A stretch of 64,000 bases of DNA from Limnephilus marmoratus (Eukaryota; Arthropoda; Insecta; Trichoptera; Limnephilidae): assembly GCA_917880885.1 (NCBI GenBank), contig OU862934.1:31108734-31172733 (forward strand), written 5' to 3'. How positions within the stretch are numbered: the first letter of the stretch is position 1; every line of letters starts with the position of its first letter. Shown one piece after another: positions 32,291 through 42,451 of this stretch. Position numbers and translations under genes: made by a program. The notes beneath the pieces were generated by a model, which was given only the letters and a program-made list of their open reading frames with translations, was not told the DNA's origin and ran no database searches.

Positions 32291-32899
32291 TTATATAATG
32301 GATAACCACAAAGTTATAGCTACATTCAAAAATATTGTTTTAATTTAAATCGAGTTAAAAAACAAAACACATTATTATGCCTAACCGTACATTTTATTTC
32401 TTTATTTTGACATAATAACGAAATTTTGTAGTTTGTGAGATGACGAGACAATCTTCTCACGAAAGAAAAAATATTTGAAAGTATTCTTTTCGACAAGAAA
32501 GAGCTCAAAGTAGATAAAGGTATTTAGGAAGTATGGCTTGAAAAAATAAGAAAAGAAACAAAAAGTTTTTGCTGCCAAGTAGTCCATTACAAGATCGATT
32601 ATCGAAAAATGACAAGAGGAAACTTGGCACACTTTCGGCTATCTTAAAAGCGTCTTGCAAAAAACCACGAAGTAATACTTTTTCATTATCGTGAACAATT
32701 TTTGGGTTAGTATACCGTGTTGCGCTTTCTCCTTCTTTAGTCAACGTTTTAGTCAGTGTTACAGGGTTCATCTTCAAGGCAGATGATTGTGTATATTTCT
32801 GAAAATGTGTGTTTGTGTATGTAGAAGAATATACCGTGTTGAAAGCGTTTCCCCTTATTGATTTAAATTCTGGTGTAGTTGCCTAACTTTTAATTTTAT
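32291..32899. other. no gene recognised
   Basis: AT-rich; nothing supportable. Confidence 0.45.
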
Positions 32900-32902
32900 T
32901 TG

Positions 32903-33593
32903 TTCCATGCAGGAGGCCCGGAGGAAAATATTTACCCTCAGAGCCCCCATTTATGGGGGCTCCATCGAAGCCAGAGTAAAGTTAGCCTCCCAAAAACTGG
33001 GCGTACTGTACAGGGCCCGCAGATACTTTAATAGTACACAACTGCTAACCCTGTACAAATCGCAAGTGCGCCCCACGGTTGAATTTGGCAGCCACCTCTG
33101 GTCTGGAGCTCCAAAATACCTGAAAAATACCCTCGACTCTGTGCAGAAACGGGCGATCCGTTAGATAGATTCTCCCATCTTAACAGACGGATTGCAATCT
33201 TTAGAGCACAGGCGTCGGTGGGAATGCTATCCTTGTTCTACCGGTATTACAATGGAAGATGCTCCGAGGAACTAGCATCATTGATCCCTTCGGCACCGGT
33301 GCATAGTCGGGAAACACGCCAAACGCGTGCCCAACATTTGTACACAGTTGACATTTGTCACATGAGAACGGGTCGTTTCTTCGACTCGTTCTTGTGTTCA
33401 ACAGCTCGGCTGTGGAATGATTTGCCGGCCTCTGTGTTTCCTCCTTCGTACAACATGGGTCTCTTCAAGACCAATGTTCATTCCTTCCTCTTCTCAAAAA
33501 GACCCTCCACGCAGCATCCCAGATGACATAGGCCCTGAGGGAAATTATTTTCCTCAGGGCCTCCTGTGTGGAGTTAATGTAAAAAAAAAAAGC
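32903..33593 (+). pseudogene. Jockey-like LINE C-terminus with 3' tail
   Basis: Plus strand. The first segment (to 33164) gives GGSIEARVKLASQKLGVLYR and VRPTVEFGSHLWSGAPKYL, ending in an in-frame stop. The second segment (33218-33526, another frame) gives EELASLIPSAPVH, LYTVDICHMRTGRF and LWNDLPASVFPPSYNMGLFK. The ORF ends shortly before the tail hairpin CCCTGAGG...CCTCAGGG (about 33533-33559) and GTGTGGAGTTAATG plus poly(A) (33583-33593). RT core absent. Best-preserved copy of this family here. Confidence 0.8.
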
Positions 33594-33905
33594 CTATGCT
33601 ACCTTTGGAGATGCTGAGTAGAGGGTTTTTTAGAAGTGGGTAGGAACCTGGGGAAGTTTGTCCAGGAGTAACGTACATATGAATCCATCTCCGATAGATT
33701 CCTGCTGGAGAGGTCAAAACGTCTCCCTCAACCAGTCTCCCCAAATCAGATCTGCCACGCAGTTGGTGGGCGGACGCATCTGTCACCAAGATCCGGGCAA
33801 ACCTCACCCCTATGAACCCGGGCACCCCTGAAAAGTCACCAAACGTAGCGAACCATTTGGGGTGACCAATGGCAGAGGTATTGGTTATCAAATAAATCGT
33901 TCGCG
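33594..33905 (-). repeat. LINE/SINE-tail repeat, reverse copy
   Basis: The complement matches the family from the GATGCTG...GGGTTTTTT end through ATACGT-CGTTACTCC, the ACGCAGTTGGTGGGC block and ACCTCTGCCATTGGTCACC near 33866. It starts directly at the poly(A) of the preceding LINE, giving a tail-to-tail pair. Confidence 0.7.
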
Positions 33906-33914
33906 GGGCTATTT

Positions 33915-34200
33915 AGCTTTGCTCCGTCGCCGTCCCAATAAAAATCGTCGAAGAGTTTGCGATTTTTATCGTCTTTGGCAGTGATTGGACGTCCGCTGCG
34001 TGTTTCATAAAAAATTATAGCTTTTCCAGGCTCGCAATCACGAAATTTTATTACCTATCGATTATCAGTAGACCTATCAACAGCATCGTCATCATAAACA
34101 TCCTTTAAATGACGATGAATCTCAGTAGAAATCACTTTTTCAGCAGTCCAAAATCGACTGCATCACGCTGTTTCTTGTGTTGACAAAGCACTAGAACACA
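33915..34200 (-). pseudogene. mariner transposase N-terminal relic
   Basis: On the minus strand the conceptual reading contains STEIHRHLKDVYDDDAVDRS, a VIKFRDCEPGK segment and ETRSGRPITAKDD. This is the order of the mariner-family DNA-binding helix-turn-helix and the RSGRP linker. Several stops interrupt it and the catalytic domain is missing. An independent mariner relic is at 46459-47200. Confidence 0.6.
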
Positions 34201-34625
34201 TCTCCATACTTCCGCCTCCCAAAATATACTGGATGAATTTAGCGACATTTAGAGATGTTGTTAGGAAAATGTTTGTTACTATTTGTAATATTAATACAAT
34301 TGAATTTAAAAGATACTATTCTTACAGACTTTACAAAACTGGCATCAGCGTGGATCCCTTATCGAAAATCTCAAAATCTAAAAACACTCTTCCAAAAATC
34401 TTCTGAAAATGTCTTGAATCAGCCCCCAGGAAACTGCTCGGGTCCTTTTATATTTTCTGCAACTCCTGAAGGTGGGTTTATTTTACTGAAAACTTAACTT
34501 CATTCTGCACACAGAACGCTCAATACCTAGACTGTATTTGATTTGAGTAATAAAGAGTGAAGATGAGCCTGCGTAGTATGAGTAGTGCAATCTCATTCAC
34601 CCCCTTTCTATACCTGACCATTCTC
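34201..34625. other. no gene recognised
   Basis: An 80-codon plus-strand frame (34255-34497) has no recognisable motif. I do not call it a gene. Confidence 0.4.
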
Positions 34626-34854
34626 TTTTTTTTTTTTTAATTTTATTTGAATACGGCACAAGAGTTCCAACTGCTCCCAACCATCTGGATCCAGTGAGAC
34701 TATAGAATCCCCAATTGGGGTATGTTGTGAGGCTGAAGGTGGTGGGGAGGAGAAATAGACAGGAGAGTTAAGGGCGGAAAAGAACCTAACTATTCAGATC
34801 TCTTCAATTTGGGAGGTGGTTATACCGCCACTCCCTATTGGATAACTAACACCT
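34626..34854 (-). repeat. SINE, reverse copy
   Basis: Poly(T) at 34628-34638, then the complement of the SINE tail: ACAAGAGTTCCAACTGCTCCC, CCAGTGAGACTATAG, CCCCAATTGGGG and the SINE body. It runs into LINE/SINE-tail sequence that is split by LTR element 3 at CACCT. Confidence 0.7.
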
Positions 34855-35036
34855 TGTTTAGTTATATATTTAATATGGAAAACACTGTTATTATTTTATA
34901 AAAGACTTTTAATTGAAGACGTGTTTACACCATTGACATTGATTGACATTAGTTCCCAATAGATAAACCACAGATGACAAACATTATAGAAGTAGTTCCT
35001 CACTAGTGATGTGCAACATACAATAGTGATGTGACA
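34855..35036 (-). repeat. 3' LTR of element 3
   Basis: 182 bp, identical by eye to 36453-36634. In element orientation it begins TGTCACATCAC and ends TAACTAAACA. Confidence 0.93.
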
Positions 35037-35050
35037 TCCCCTTTCTTTAT
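35037..35050 (-). promoter_or_regulatory. polypurine tract of element 3
   Basis: AAAGAAAGGGGA on the minus strand, directly before the 3' LTR. Confidence 0.8.
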
Positions 35051-36375
35051 TTATACAATAAAATTTTAATTAAATTAACATTACACATTATACCTATCCG
35101 GTGGTTTGACAACTCTACCATATCTGGTAATGTAAGGGTTGTTAATGTTAATGTTATTTTCTCCCACCTGTCTCTCATCTCCAGCTTTTGCCTCTTCAAG
35201 TGCCGGATTAGATTGCATAAATTTAACTTTTTAAAGTCTGATATTGAAATTACGTTAATGTCTGCTCCTGTATCCAAAATACAGTCTAATATTATGTTAT
35301 TAATAATTATATCTAAATGCCATGCTTGACTTGAAAACTTACTGTTGTTAATATTTCTTATTGTTGCAATGAAATGTCCCTCAGAGCAATTAGCACTGTC
35401 ATCATTGGGTATTGAATCTTCTGACTTTAAATTTCTGATTTTCTTGTAACAATTATTTTTAAAACAGAATTTTGCAAAATGACCAAAAGAATTGCATGAC
35501 CTGCATTTGATGTTTATAGCTGGGCATTTGAAGCGGTGATGTTGTCCACATCTTCCACATGGATTGTTGTGACCACTTGACCTTGACGATGATGGTGACG
35601 GTGACCCTTGACGATTGGTAAACCCATGCTGACTTGACGTTGAATTACGATGTGATGATGACGGTGATCCATGACGATTGGAAAATCCATGCTGACTTGA
35701 CGTTGAGTGAAAATGACGATGTGATGATGGTGACGGTGATCTTGACTGTCTTGATGTACTTTTGTGATTTATTTGAAGAATGTTTTCTGTGTGTATTTGT
35801 TGATTTATTTTTTCAGCGTTGTTTTGTGACATTAATATGGTTTTTGCAATTTCTATCGTTTTTTGCAATGACAATGCAGAATCTTGTAGTAGGCGTTGAC
35901 GAATGTGGTTCAAATTTGAACTCATGTTTGCAATAAATATATCTCTTACCAGAGATTCTCTTAGTTCTCCAAATTCACATTCCAAACTTTTGTTTTCTAG
36001 GTCCAGTAGAAAATTGTTGATGTCTTCAGAAATATTTTGTTTTCGTGTAAAAAATGAATTCCTTAACATTGTTAAGTTTTTATGTGGTGCAAAATAATTG
36101 TCAAACTTTTCCTTGACTTGTTTTAGCGTGATAGATTCCATATTCATGTTGAATGACTTGAAAATTTCCATACCTTTGGAGCCAATGGAATGAAGTAGAA
36201 TTGCTATTTTTCGTTTTTCTGGGGCTTCTTCCAAACCTGATGCCACCAAATATATTTCATAATTATGCCACCAGTTTTTCCATATTCCATCGTTATTTAT
36301 GTTATTTGATGACACGTGCAGATTTGACAACGCATTAAAATCATGTTGTACGTACTTTGGCGCATCCTTCGACAT
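35047..36375 (-). CDS. gag: element 3 Gag-protease ORF
   Basis: 442 residues in a single frame. Residues 1-180 form a gypsy-type capsid region (WKNWWHNYEIYLVASGLEE, KVKEKFDNYFAPHKN). Residues 205-270 are a Ser/Arg/His-rich linker with repeated SSQHGF-NR-GSPS units. Two zinc knuckles follow: CGRCGQHHRFKC and CRSCNSFGHFAKFC. A protease start has the active-site DTGAD. The ORF then runs about 45 codons past the deletion junction in a non-native frame. Gag and protease are fused without a frameshift, unlike elements 1 and 2, so this is a different lineage. Capsid assembly is plausible; enzymes must come from elsewhere. Confidence 0.88.
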   Translation of the reverse strand: MSKDAPKYVQHDFNALSNLHVSSNNINNDGIWKNWWHNYEIYLVASGLEEAPEKRKIAILLHSIGSKGMEIFKSFNMNMESITLKQVKEKFDNYFAPHKNLTMLRNSFFTRKQNISEDINNFLLDLENKSLECEFGELRESLVRDIFIANMSSNLNHIRQRLLQDSALSLQKTIEIAKTILMSQNNAEKINQQIHTENILQINHKSTSRQSRSPSPSSHRHFHSTSSQHGFSNRHGSPSSSHRNSTSSQHGFTNRQGSPSPSSSRSSGHNNPCGRCGQHHRFKCPAINIKCRSCNSFGHFAKFCFKNNCYKKIRNLKSEDSIPNDDSANCSEGHFIATIRNINNSKFSSQAWHLDIIINNIILDCILDTGADINVISISDFKKLNLCNLIRHLKRQKLEMRDRWEKITLTLTTLTLPDMVELSNHRIGIMCNVNLIKILLYK

Positions 36376-36434
36376 CTTGTTTTTTTTTTTTTTTTTACCA
36401 CAAATTTTTAATATATTATATTATTAATATTAGC

Positions 36435-36452
36435 ATCCCACTTCTGACACCA
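36435..36452 (-). promoter_or_regulatory. primer-binding site of element 3
   Basis: TGGTGTCAGAAGTGGGAT on the minus strand, immediately after the 5' LTR. It complements the 3' end expected for a tRNA-Leu (…CCACTTCTGACACCA). Confidence 0.8.
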
Positions 36453-36634
36453 TGTTTAGTTATATATTTAATATGGAAAACACTGTTATTATTTTATAAA
36501 AGACTTTTAATTGAAGACGTGTTTACACCATTGACATTGATTGACATTAGTTCCCAATAGATAAACCACAGATGACAAACATTATAGAAGTAGTTCCTCA
36601 CTAGTGATGTGCAACATACAATAGTGATGTGACA
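36453..36634 (-). repeat. 5' LTR of element 3
   Basis: 182 bp, flanked outside by the CACCT target duplication. Confidence 0.93.
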
Positions 36635-36805
36635 CACCTCTGCCATCGATCAGCCCACAAGTAACTTAGCAGAGGTGCCCGGATTCATGGGGTGAGATTT
36701 GTCCGGATCTTGGCGGCAGATGCGTTTGCCCATCTGCTGCATGGCGAGCCGGATGGAAAGAGACTGGTTGAGGGAAGCTTTTTGACTTCTCCTGCCGGAC
36801 TTTCT
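36635..36805 (+). repeat. LINE/SINE-tail repeat, partial
   Basis: Continues the repeat interrupted by element 3: CACCTCTGCCATCG, GCAGAGGTGCCCGGATTCAT, then CATGGCGAGCCGGATGG. At about 36806 it is fused to a SINE. Confidence 0.7.
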
Positions 36806-37175
36806 CAACCAACTCGCAATCCGAAGATCGCGGTATCGAATCCCGGCGTAGCAAATAAATTTTATTTGATTACTTAATTTGTGTATTCACAATTTATTCA
36901 TTTAAAAAAATATATAGTATATTTGCGGCAAGTTCCAGAGTGGAAGATACTCTCAGTATCGCCCTGGTATAAGACCACCATTCAGAACTGAAACGTTGCT
37001 TGAAATGGCTTTAGCTGTGTTTGGCGACCAGATCTGAATAGCCAGGTACTTACCAACCTTCCTCTTCTCCATTTCCTCCCCTTCCCTACTCCCTTCAGCG
37101 TCACAATATACCCCAATTGGGGATGCAATAGACGCCCTGGCTCCGGACGGGAACAGCTGGGACTCTTGTAAAAGA
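36806..37175 (+). repeat. SINE copy lacking most of its head
   Basis: Starts within the tRNA-like head (B box ATCGAATCCC at about 36834), then AAATAAATTTTATTTGATTA, ATCGCCCTGGTATAAGACC, the CCCCAATTGGGG motif and GGCTCCGGACGGGA, ending A-rich. Confidence 0.75.
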
Positions 37176-37214
37176 ATAAAAAAATGGATTAGCGGAATCT
37201 CACTGAGCCTCTTT

Positions 37215-37440
37215 CTACACCGAACCATTATTTGAATACCGCTTAAGAGTCCCAACTGCTCCCAACCATCCCCAACTGGGGTATGTTGTGATGCTGAAGT
37301 TAGTGTAAGGAAGAGAGAGAAAGGTGAGAAAGTAACTGGCTATTCAGTTCTTGTCTCCAAATACGGTTAAAGCCATTTCAAACATCTCTTCAATTCTGAA
37401 CGGTGGTTTTACACTATGTCGATACTGAGAGTATTAGGTT
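37215..37440 (-). repeat. SINE copy, reverse
   Basis: The complement of the SINE body and tail lies tail-to-tail with the copy at 36806-37175, so the two form a long imperfect inverted repeat. Confidence 0.7.
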
Positions 37441-37487
37441 AGACATTAGATCGCAATGATAGTGCCTAGCGGTGTTTCAACTCATTA

Positions 37488-37625
37488 AAGATTTCAATAG
37501 AAGAGAATGTATGAGACGAAGAATGAATGTGAGTGAGGCAAAGAGTGTGTGCCGAGACCGAGTTGTTTGGCGGTCCGTCCTCTCTGCCTAACCCTGCGGG
37601 GAAACGGCGTGACGGTAAGTTAGTT
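37488..37625 (+). pseudogene. LINE C-terminal fragment
   Basis: The reading gives RECMRRRMNVSEAKSVC and then the CRDRVVWRSVLSA block, ending in AGKRRDG followed by a GTTAGTTAG-type 3' end. It is the last coding block of the LINE seen at 20288-20970, plus orientation here. Confidence 0.65.
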
Positions 37626-37849
37626 AGTTTTTTAGTTAAAAGATTTCAACAGAAGAACAAAGTATTATCATTGAAGAACTGTTCTAGAACCTCATACTTA
37701 ACACTAAAGAAAATTGAAGTCTTTAATTCGTTATTCCGCTATGTGCATATATTATTCATTTGTCAGTCCTTTCTCTATCCACCTCATTTACAATCTTTGT
37801 CAAAAATTTTCAAGAAATCCAAACAATTACAGTTTTTTTTACAGTCGCT

Positions 37850-38580
37850 CTACACAGGAAGCCCTGAGTAAAATACCCCCCGGGCCTATGGCATCTTTGG
37901 CGATTTTTTTTTTACATGAGCTCTACACAGGAGGCCCTGAGGAGCATAATTTCTCTCAGGGCCTATGTCATCTTTGGGGATGCTGTGTGGAAGGGTTTTT
38001 TTAAGGAAAGGAAAGAGAGGAGAGTTCTGGGAAGGAAAAGGGTTTAAGGGGTGGGTAGGAATCTGGGGTTCAGCATATCCTGGTCATCCGCCTCCAAGAC
38101 CTAGACCAACCTCACCCCATGAACCCGGGCACCTCTCCTAAATCACCAAACGTAGCGAAACACTTGGGGTGACCTATGGTAGAGGTGTTAGTTATCCAAT
38201 AAAGGTTCTCGGGGCGGCGGTACCCATTCCCGCCTCTCGAATTGGGGATGGGGATGCTGTGTGGAGAGTATTTTAAAGGAAAGAAAGAAGATAAAGTTCT
38301 GGGAAGAATAAGATATGTGTGGGTAGGAATCTGGGGGCAATGGTCCAGGAGTGACGGACATATGAATCTATCCCTCCCCCTGCAGTGCAAGGCGATGTTC
38401 CAAAAGACTTCTGCTTGAGAGGTCACAAGGTATCACTCAACCAGTCTCTCCCGATCTGGCCTGCCACGCAGCCGGTGGGCAGACACATTCGCTGTCAAGC
38501 CCCGGACAAACCTCACCCCATGAACCCGCGCACCCCTGCTAAATCATAAAATGTAGCGTACCACTTGTGGTTACCTAGGG
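37850..38580 (-). repeat. two or more nested LINE/SINE-tail copies, reverse
   Basis: Tail hairpin motifs occur at about 37860-37890 and 37930-37970. GGATGCTGTGTGG blocks occur at about 37978 and 38254, and GGTCACCCC-type blocks near 38165 and 38565. At least two family copies are arranged head-to-tail with internal losses. Confidence 0.65.
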
Positions 38581-39227
38581 CGGCCATTAAAAATTAGGAA
38601 AAAATTTCCTTATTTTGGGTACTCGAAATTCCCAAATCACGCTTCGATTCGTTTTCTTCGTTGGATACGCTTTTTACTTGGGGACGGCTATTGCAGGAAA
38701 TTTAGGTTTTTCATTGCTTATCAGACAATGGGCAATTGAATATTGCTGACACCGAGTCTCCTATACCCCAGACAGGCCAACGAAACGTTTAAAAATATTG
38801 TTTTTATATATCCTAAATTTAGCTTACGTCTGGCACACGGACACTCCCTAAGTACAGTTCTATTATTTTATATCTTCGGTGGGTCAGCCCTTTATTTAGG
38901 GGCAGCTATTGCAAGAAGTTTCCCTTGACGTTATCAGCGAAATATCAGACATTAAATTTTAATGTTCCCAGCCAATGCAGGTCTCAACGTATCTAAACTA
39001 TATAGTACTTCTAAGAAAGGCAAAAGTATTATCATCATTAGTTGTCCTTTGATTTAAATAATAAAACTCAATTCTAACTTACTATTTTATATTCTGAATT
39101 GCCGACAAATCAGTTCCAATTTTAAAAAATGGCAATCAAAAATGTTTTCTGTAAACCATATTTAATTATACATATGTAGGTACTTTATGTCTTGCCTGTC
39201 AACTTAATTCAAAGCAAAAGATCAGTT
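38581..39227. other. unassigned, with a short direct repeat
   Basis: TTTACTTGGGGACGGCTATTG (about 38671) and TTTATTTAGGGGCAGCTATT (about 38891) are similar sequences 220 bp apart. No gene was recognised. Confidence 0.4.
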
Positions 39228-39237
39228 ACTAATTAGT

Positions 39238-40059
39238 AAAGACCGGATTATATGCAACAAAAACAGCCCAAAATATGCATGCAAATATGCAATAAAAATA
39301 GCTAAAATATGCACGAAAAACCATAAAAAGGGCCAAAATATGCAACATGAAATAATACAGGAAGTCATATTTTTAAATATTTTTTATTTTAGTAAGCTAT
39401 TAGTTCTCAAGGATAACAATCGTATTTTAGAAAACATCAATTACAAAATGTATTTAACGAGAAATTTACAATTTTTCTTTAAAAACGAATATGACTAAGT
39501 ACTGTTCTACATGTTCTGTAGACAAATTGTGTCTACGATCTCTTAATATATTTTTGTAAGAAGAAAAGGAGCGTTCTACATCTACTGACGTGACTGGACA
39601 GAATTTAAATTTGGGTGCGATATTTGAACTTATTGTGCCGGGCAAAATTTCACCTGCCCCGTTGATGAAGCTATCAATTTCTATCAATTTGGCACAAGGG
39701 TTCAAACCCTGGGTTATTGTTCAGTAAATTTTCAAACTTTTCTTTGAGTTTAGTCGGGAATGGCTTTGGCAACGAGGAATCCATAAGGCAAATTTTCTTC
39801 ATAACCTGAGTAGATTCATTCAACATCAATGACGCCAATCAATGAGTTTCAAGCGTTTTCACTAGCCGCGGAGCGATCAGTTCACTAGCCGCGCACTTAG
39901 CTATCTGACGTTTATAGTGTCACTATGTGAACGATGAACGAGATCGAACGTAAATATGCAAGATCTCAATTTTTTTGCTAAAATATGCAAGTACCACTGA
40001 AAAGGGTCTAAATATGCAAATGCATATGCAAATATGCATTTGCATATAATCCGGTCTTA
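39238..40059 (-). mobile_element. hAT deletion derivative, 822 bp
   Basis: Inverted ends AGACCGGATTATATGCA / TGCATATAATCCGGTCT, with many subterminal ATATGCA motifs at both ends. ACTAATTAGT lies on both flanks (39228-39237 and 40060-40069). hAT elements usually duplicate 8 bp, so two of the ten bases may match by chance. Inside is a remnant of a hAT transposase C-terminus on the minus strand. Confidence 0.8.
39466..39705 (-). pseudogene. hAT transposase C-terminal dimerisation domain remnant
   Basis: The minus strand reads FCPVTSVDVERSFSSYK, then LRDRRHNLSTEHVEQYLV and FVFKEKL. SVDVERSFS is the hallmark of the hAT C-terminal dimerisation domain. The catalytic region is deleted. The frame ends in a natural stop near 39466. 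Confidence 0.75.
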
Positions 40060-40137
40060 ACTAATTAGTATTCAGTATTTTTAATAACGTTATTCTTTTT
40101 TCATTGAATTATTTGTTTACCGACGTAGCTACCAGAA

Positions 40138-40635
40138 AAAAGTTGCCTATCTATAAATTCAATACAGAAAAAATCGGACAAAACCATTTTGTATAGAAAA
40201 GTTTTCTCAATCTATACATCCAATCAACATAAAACCATTTTAGAAAAGGGTTGTCTCTGTCTGTAAATTCGACGCAGAAAAATCCGCACAAAACAATTTT
40301 TGAAAAGCTGCATCGATCTATAAAATCAATATTGGCAAATCATCACAAAACGGTACTAGAAAAATTGCTTCGATCTATAAATTCAACACGGAAAAATCCG
40401 CACAAAATCATTTTAGAAAAAATTGCCTCGATCTGTATGTAAATGTAATTCAGAATAATCTGCACAAAACTATTTTAGAAAAGAGACCTCCGTCTTGATT
40501 TAAAAAAAACGCATTAAACATTTTAGAAAAGTTACCTCGATCTACCAATGAAAAATCTGCATAAAACCATTTTACAAAGTTATCTCGATCTATAAATTCA
40601 ATACAGAAAAATCTGACAAGCCCATTTTAGTGTTT
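40138..40635. repeat. degenerate tandem array, about 55-60 bp unit
   Basis: Eight or nine imperfect units, each with CGATCTATAAATTCAA, then CAGAAAAATC-GCACAAAAC and CATTTTAGAAAAGTT. Unit length varies through small indels. Short open frames here derive from the repeat. Confidence 0.85.
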
Positions 40636-40949
40636 TACTTTAGGCACACAAATAGTTGGGAGTTTTGATTAACTTTGTTCATGGTTCATAATAATAATAC
40701 GTGTACAAGTACTTTGTGTACATTCCATCTCGATCAATCAAGCCACAGTAATATTTCATAACTCAAAACATTAACTATTTCAGGTAGCTCAGGTACGGTA
40801 CTTCCAAATATTCCTCACACTCCGACCCAATAATCAGCTCTGCTCTTCTACTGAGCCGTAAGCATTGATTTAAAGTGAACAAGATGACAAAGTGTCGTGA
40901 TTAATTTTTGTGTGTTTTATGTTACATTTACTTATTCTCTGGTAGCAAA

Positions 40950-41260
40950 CTATGCCATGCAGTTCTTCTTTTTAAGTCAGTTTCTCAAGGCTAAGAATGG
41001 TGACCCCTACTTCAATTTTAATGGTGGTCAACGCTGCGTGAAGAGCAAAGGATACCGACATAGCGAATGCCAATGATACTTAGTCACAAGGTGACAAGAA
41101 GCCAAGGACGCTCACCGAAGCATACTCCAGTGCTTCGGTGAGCTTCCTTGGCTTCTTCTGCCTTCGACTTTGCCAGAGGCCATGAGTTTCTCCAAGTTGG
41201 AGTCCTTAGTCTGGCGAGCAACGTGTCCAAAGTACCTTAAAATACGTCGCAGGCATAGAA
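40950..41260 (-). pseudogene. LINE C-terminal fragment
   Basis: The minus strand reads LRYFGHVARQTKDSNLEKLM, then GKVEGRRSQGSSPKHW. These are the FGH and GRR-RG-P-RW blocks of LINE ORF2 ends. An abnormal long hairpin lies within it (41096-41157). Confidence 0.65.
41096..41157. repeat. imperfect hairpin, about 26-bp stem
   Basis: AGAAGCCAAGG-ACG-CTCACCGAAGCA pairs with the sequence after an 8-base loop (TACTCCAG). It probably arose from a small inverted duplication inside the LINE fragment. Confidence 0.75.
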
Positions 41261-41744
41261 TTATCACTCACCACTTAGTTATTCAATAACTACAGTTTTT
41301 TTATGTTTTAAGTTGAAAAAAAAAAACATCGAAACAATACAGATATAGCTTTATTACATTATAGGAACACACCTAAAGCAAACTTATTATCACATGTTAA
41401 TATCTATTGAGAATGAATATTCCTTTAACTCAAATTAAATTAAAACCGACGCGACAGCTAGATTTTCAGAATATAAAAAGTGTGTTAAAAAAATAATTTT
41501 AAAAAATTACATATATTTTAATGTCAATACAAAACCCATGTCTTTATTAAAAACAGTAGATTATAATATATACTGAAAAATCTCAAAAGTAATTGGATAC
41601 CAGCTGTGTTCAAGGAAAATATTAAATGTTACAGGCCTGATACTATTGATCATTTTGGTAATAGGTAAGGACGAAATAGGGTACACTTAACACACAAGTA
41701 AAATGCTGATATTCATAATGACCATCGTCCTTGCGATCAGATCC
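41261..41744. other. no gene recognised
   Basis: AT-rich; nothing supportable. Confidence 0.4.
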
Positions 41745-41916
41745 GGCACTTAAAGAGGCAGAAGCTGGAGACGAGGGACAGGTGGGGGAAAATAATATTG
41801 TCAACCCTTACACTACCAGATTTGATGGCGTTGTCAAATAACCGGATAGATATCATGATGCGTGATTTTTTAATAATATTTAATGTTTATAATATAATAT
41901 AATCTTCTTCTTCTCT

Positions 41917-42451
41917 ATCTCTATAAATAAAAATGAATCGCCGAAATGTATGTACGCGCATAACTTCCGAACGACTGCACCAAATTGGATAATTCTTTTT
42001 TTTATTGTTTTCGGTATTGTCAGGACAAGGTTTGTATATAACTATTAGTGAGCTCTGGCATTATAAAATTTGTATACAAAAATTGCAATAGGTGGCACGT
42101 GAGCTGTTTGAAAACTGAATGTACCGGAACTGAATGTATGGAATGCGGGAGGGGGGAGAAGAACTCGGGTATGGGTTCCGCGAGAGGAAAGGGACGGGAA
42201 CCAGGGAGGGGGAGGGGAACCTGGGAGGGGGGAAGGAAATTCGGGAAGGGAGTTGGCGGGACGGGGGAAGAGGAGTGGAGCGGGGAGAGGGAAGGTGGAG
42301 AAGGCGGAGTGGGAACGCGAGAGGGGAAGGGGAAGGGGACGCGGGAGAGGAAGGGGAGGCGGAAGGTGAACGGGATGAATGGGAAAGGACACGCAGGGAG
42401 AAATTTTTTTTTATTGAACGGCATAGCAACGCATGCCGGGCACCAGCTAGT
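41917..42451 (+). mobile_element. non-autonomous Helitron with purine-rich core
   Basis: Begins near TCTATAAATAAAAATGAATC and ends with the hairpin GGCAT...ATGCC followed by GGGCACCAGCTAG and T. It is inserted in AT-rich sequence between the pol remnant and LTR of an old gypsy element. There is no Rep/helicase. The long open frames inside are translations of the purine tract. Confidence 0.75.
42140..42375 (+). repeat. G/A-rich minisatellite-like tract
   Basis: About 235 bases almost entirely purine on the plus strand, made of short GGGAGGGG/GGAAGGGGA-type units. It explains overlapping open frames on both strands. Confidence 0.85.

Larger units (their letters stand above)
34855..36634 (-). 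mobile_element. LTR element 3: deleted Ty3/gypsy derivative, 1.8 kb
   Basis: Identical 182-bp LTRs (34855-35036 and 36453-36634), a 5-bp target duplication CACCT (34850-34854 and 36635-36639), a tRNA-Leu-type primer-binding site and a polypurine tract. It encodes only Gag plus the start of protease. RT, RNase H and nearly all integrase are missing. The last bases before the polypurine tract, in a different frame, read like a gypsy pol C-terminus (NPYITRYGRVVKPPDRYNV), which shows an internal deletion. It is inserted in older SINE/LINE-tail sequence. Confidence 0.93.
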
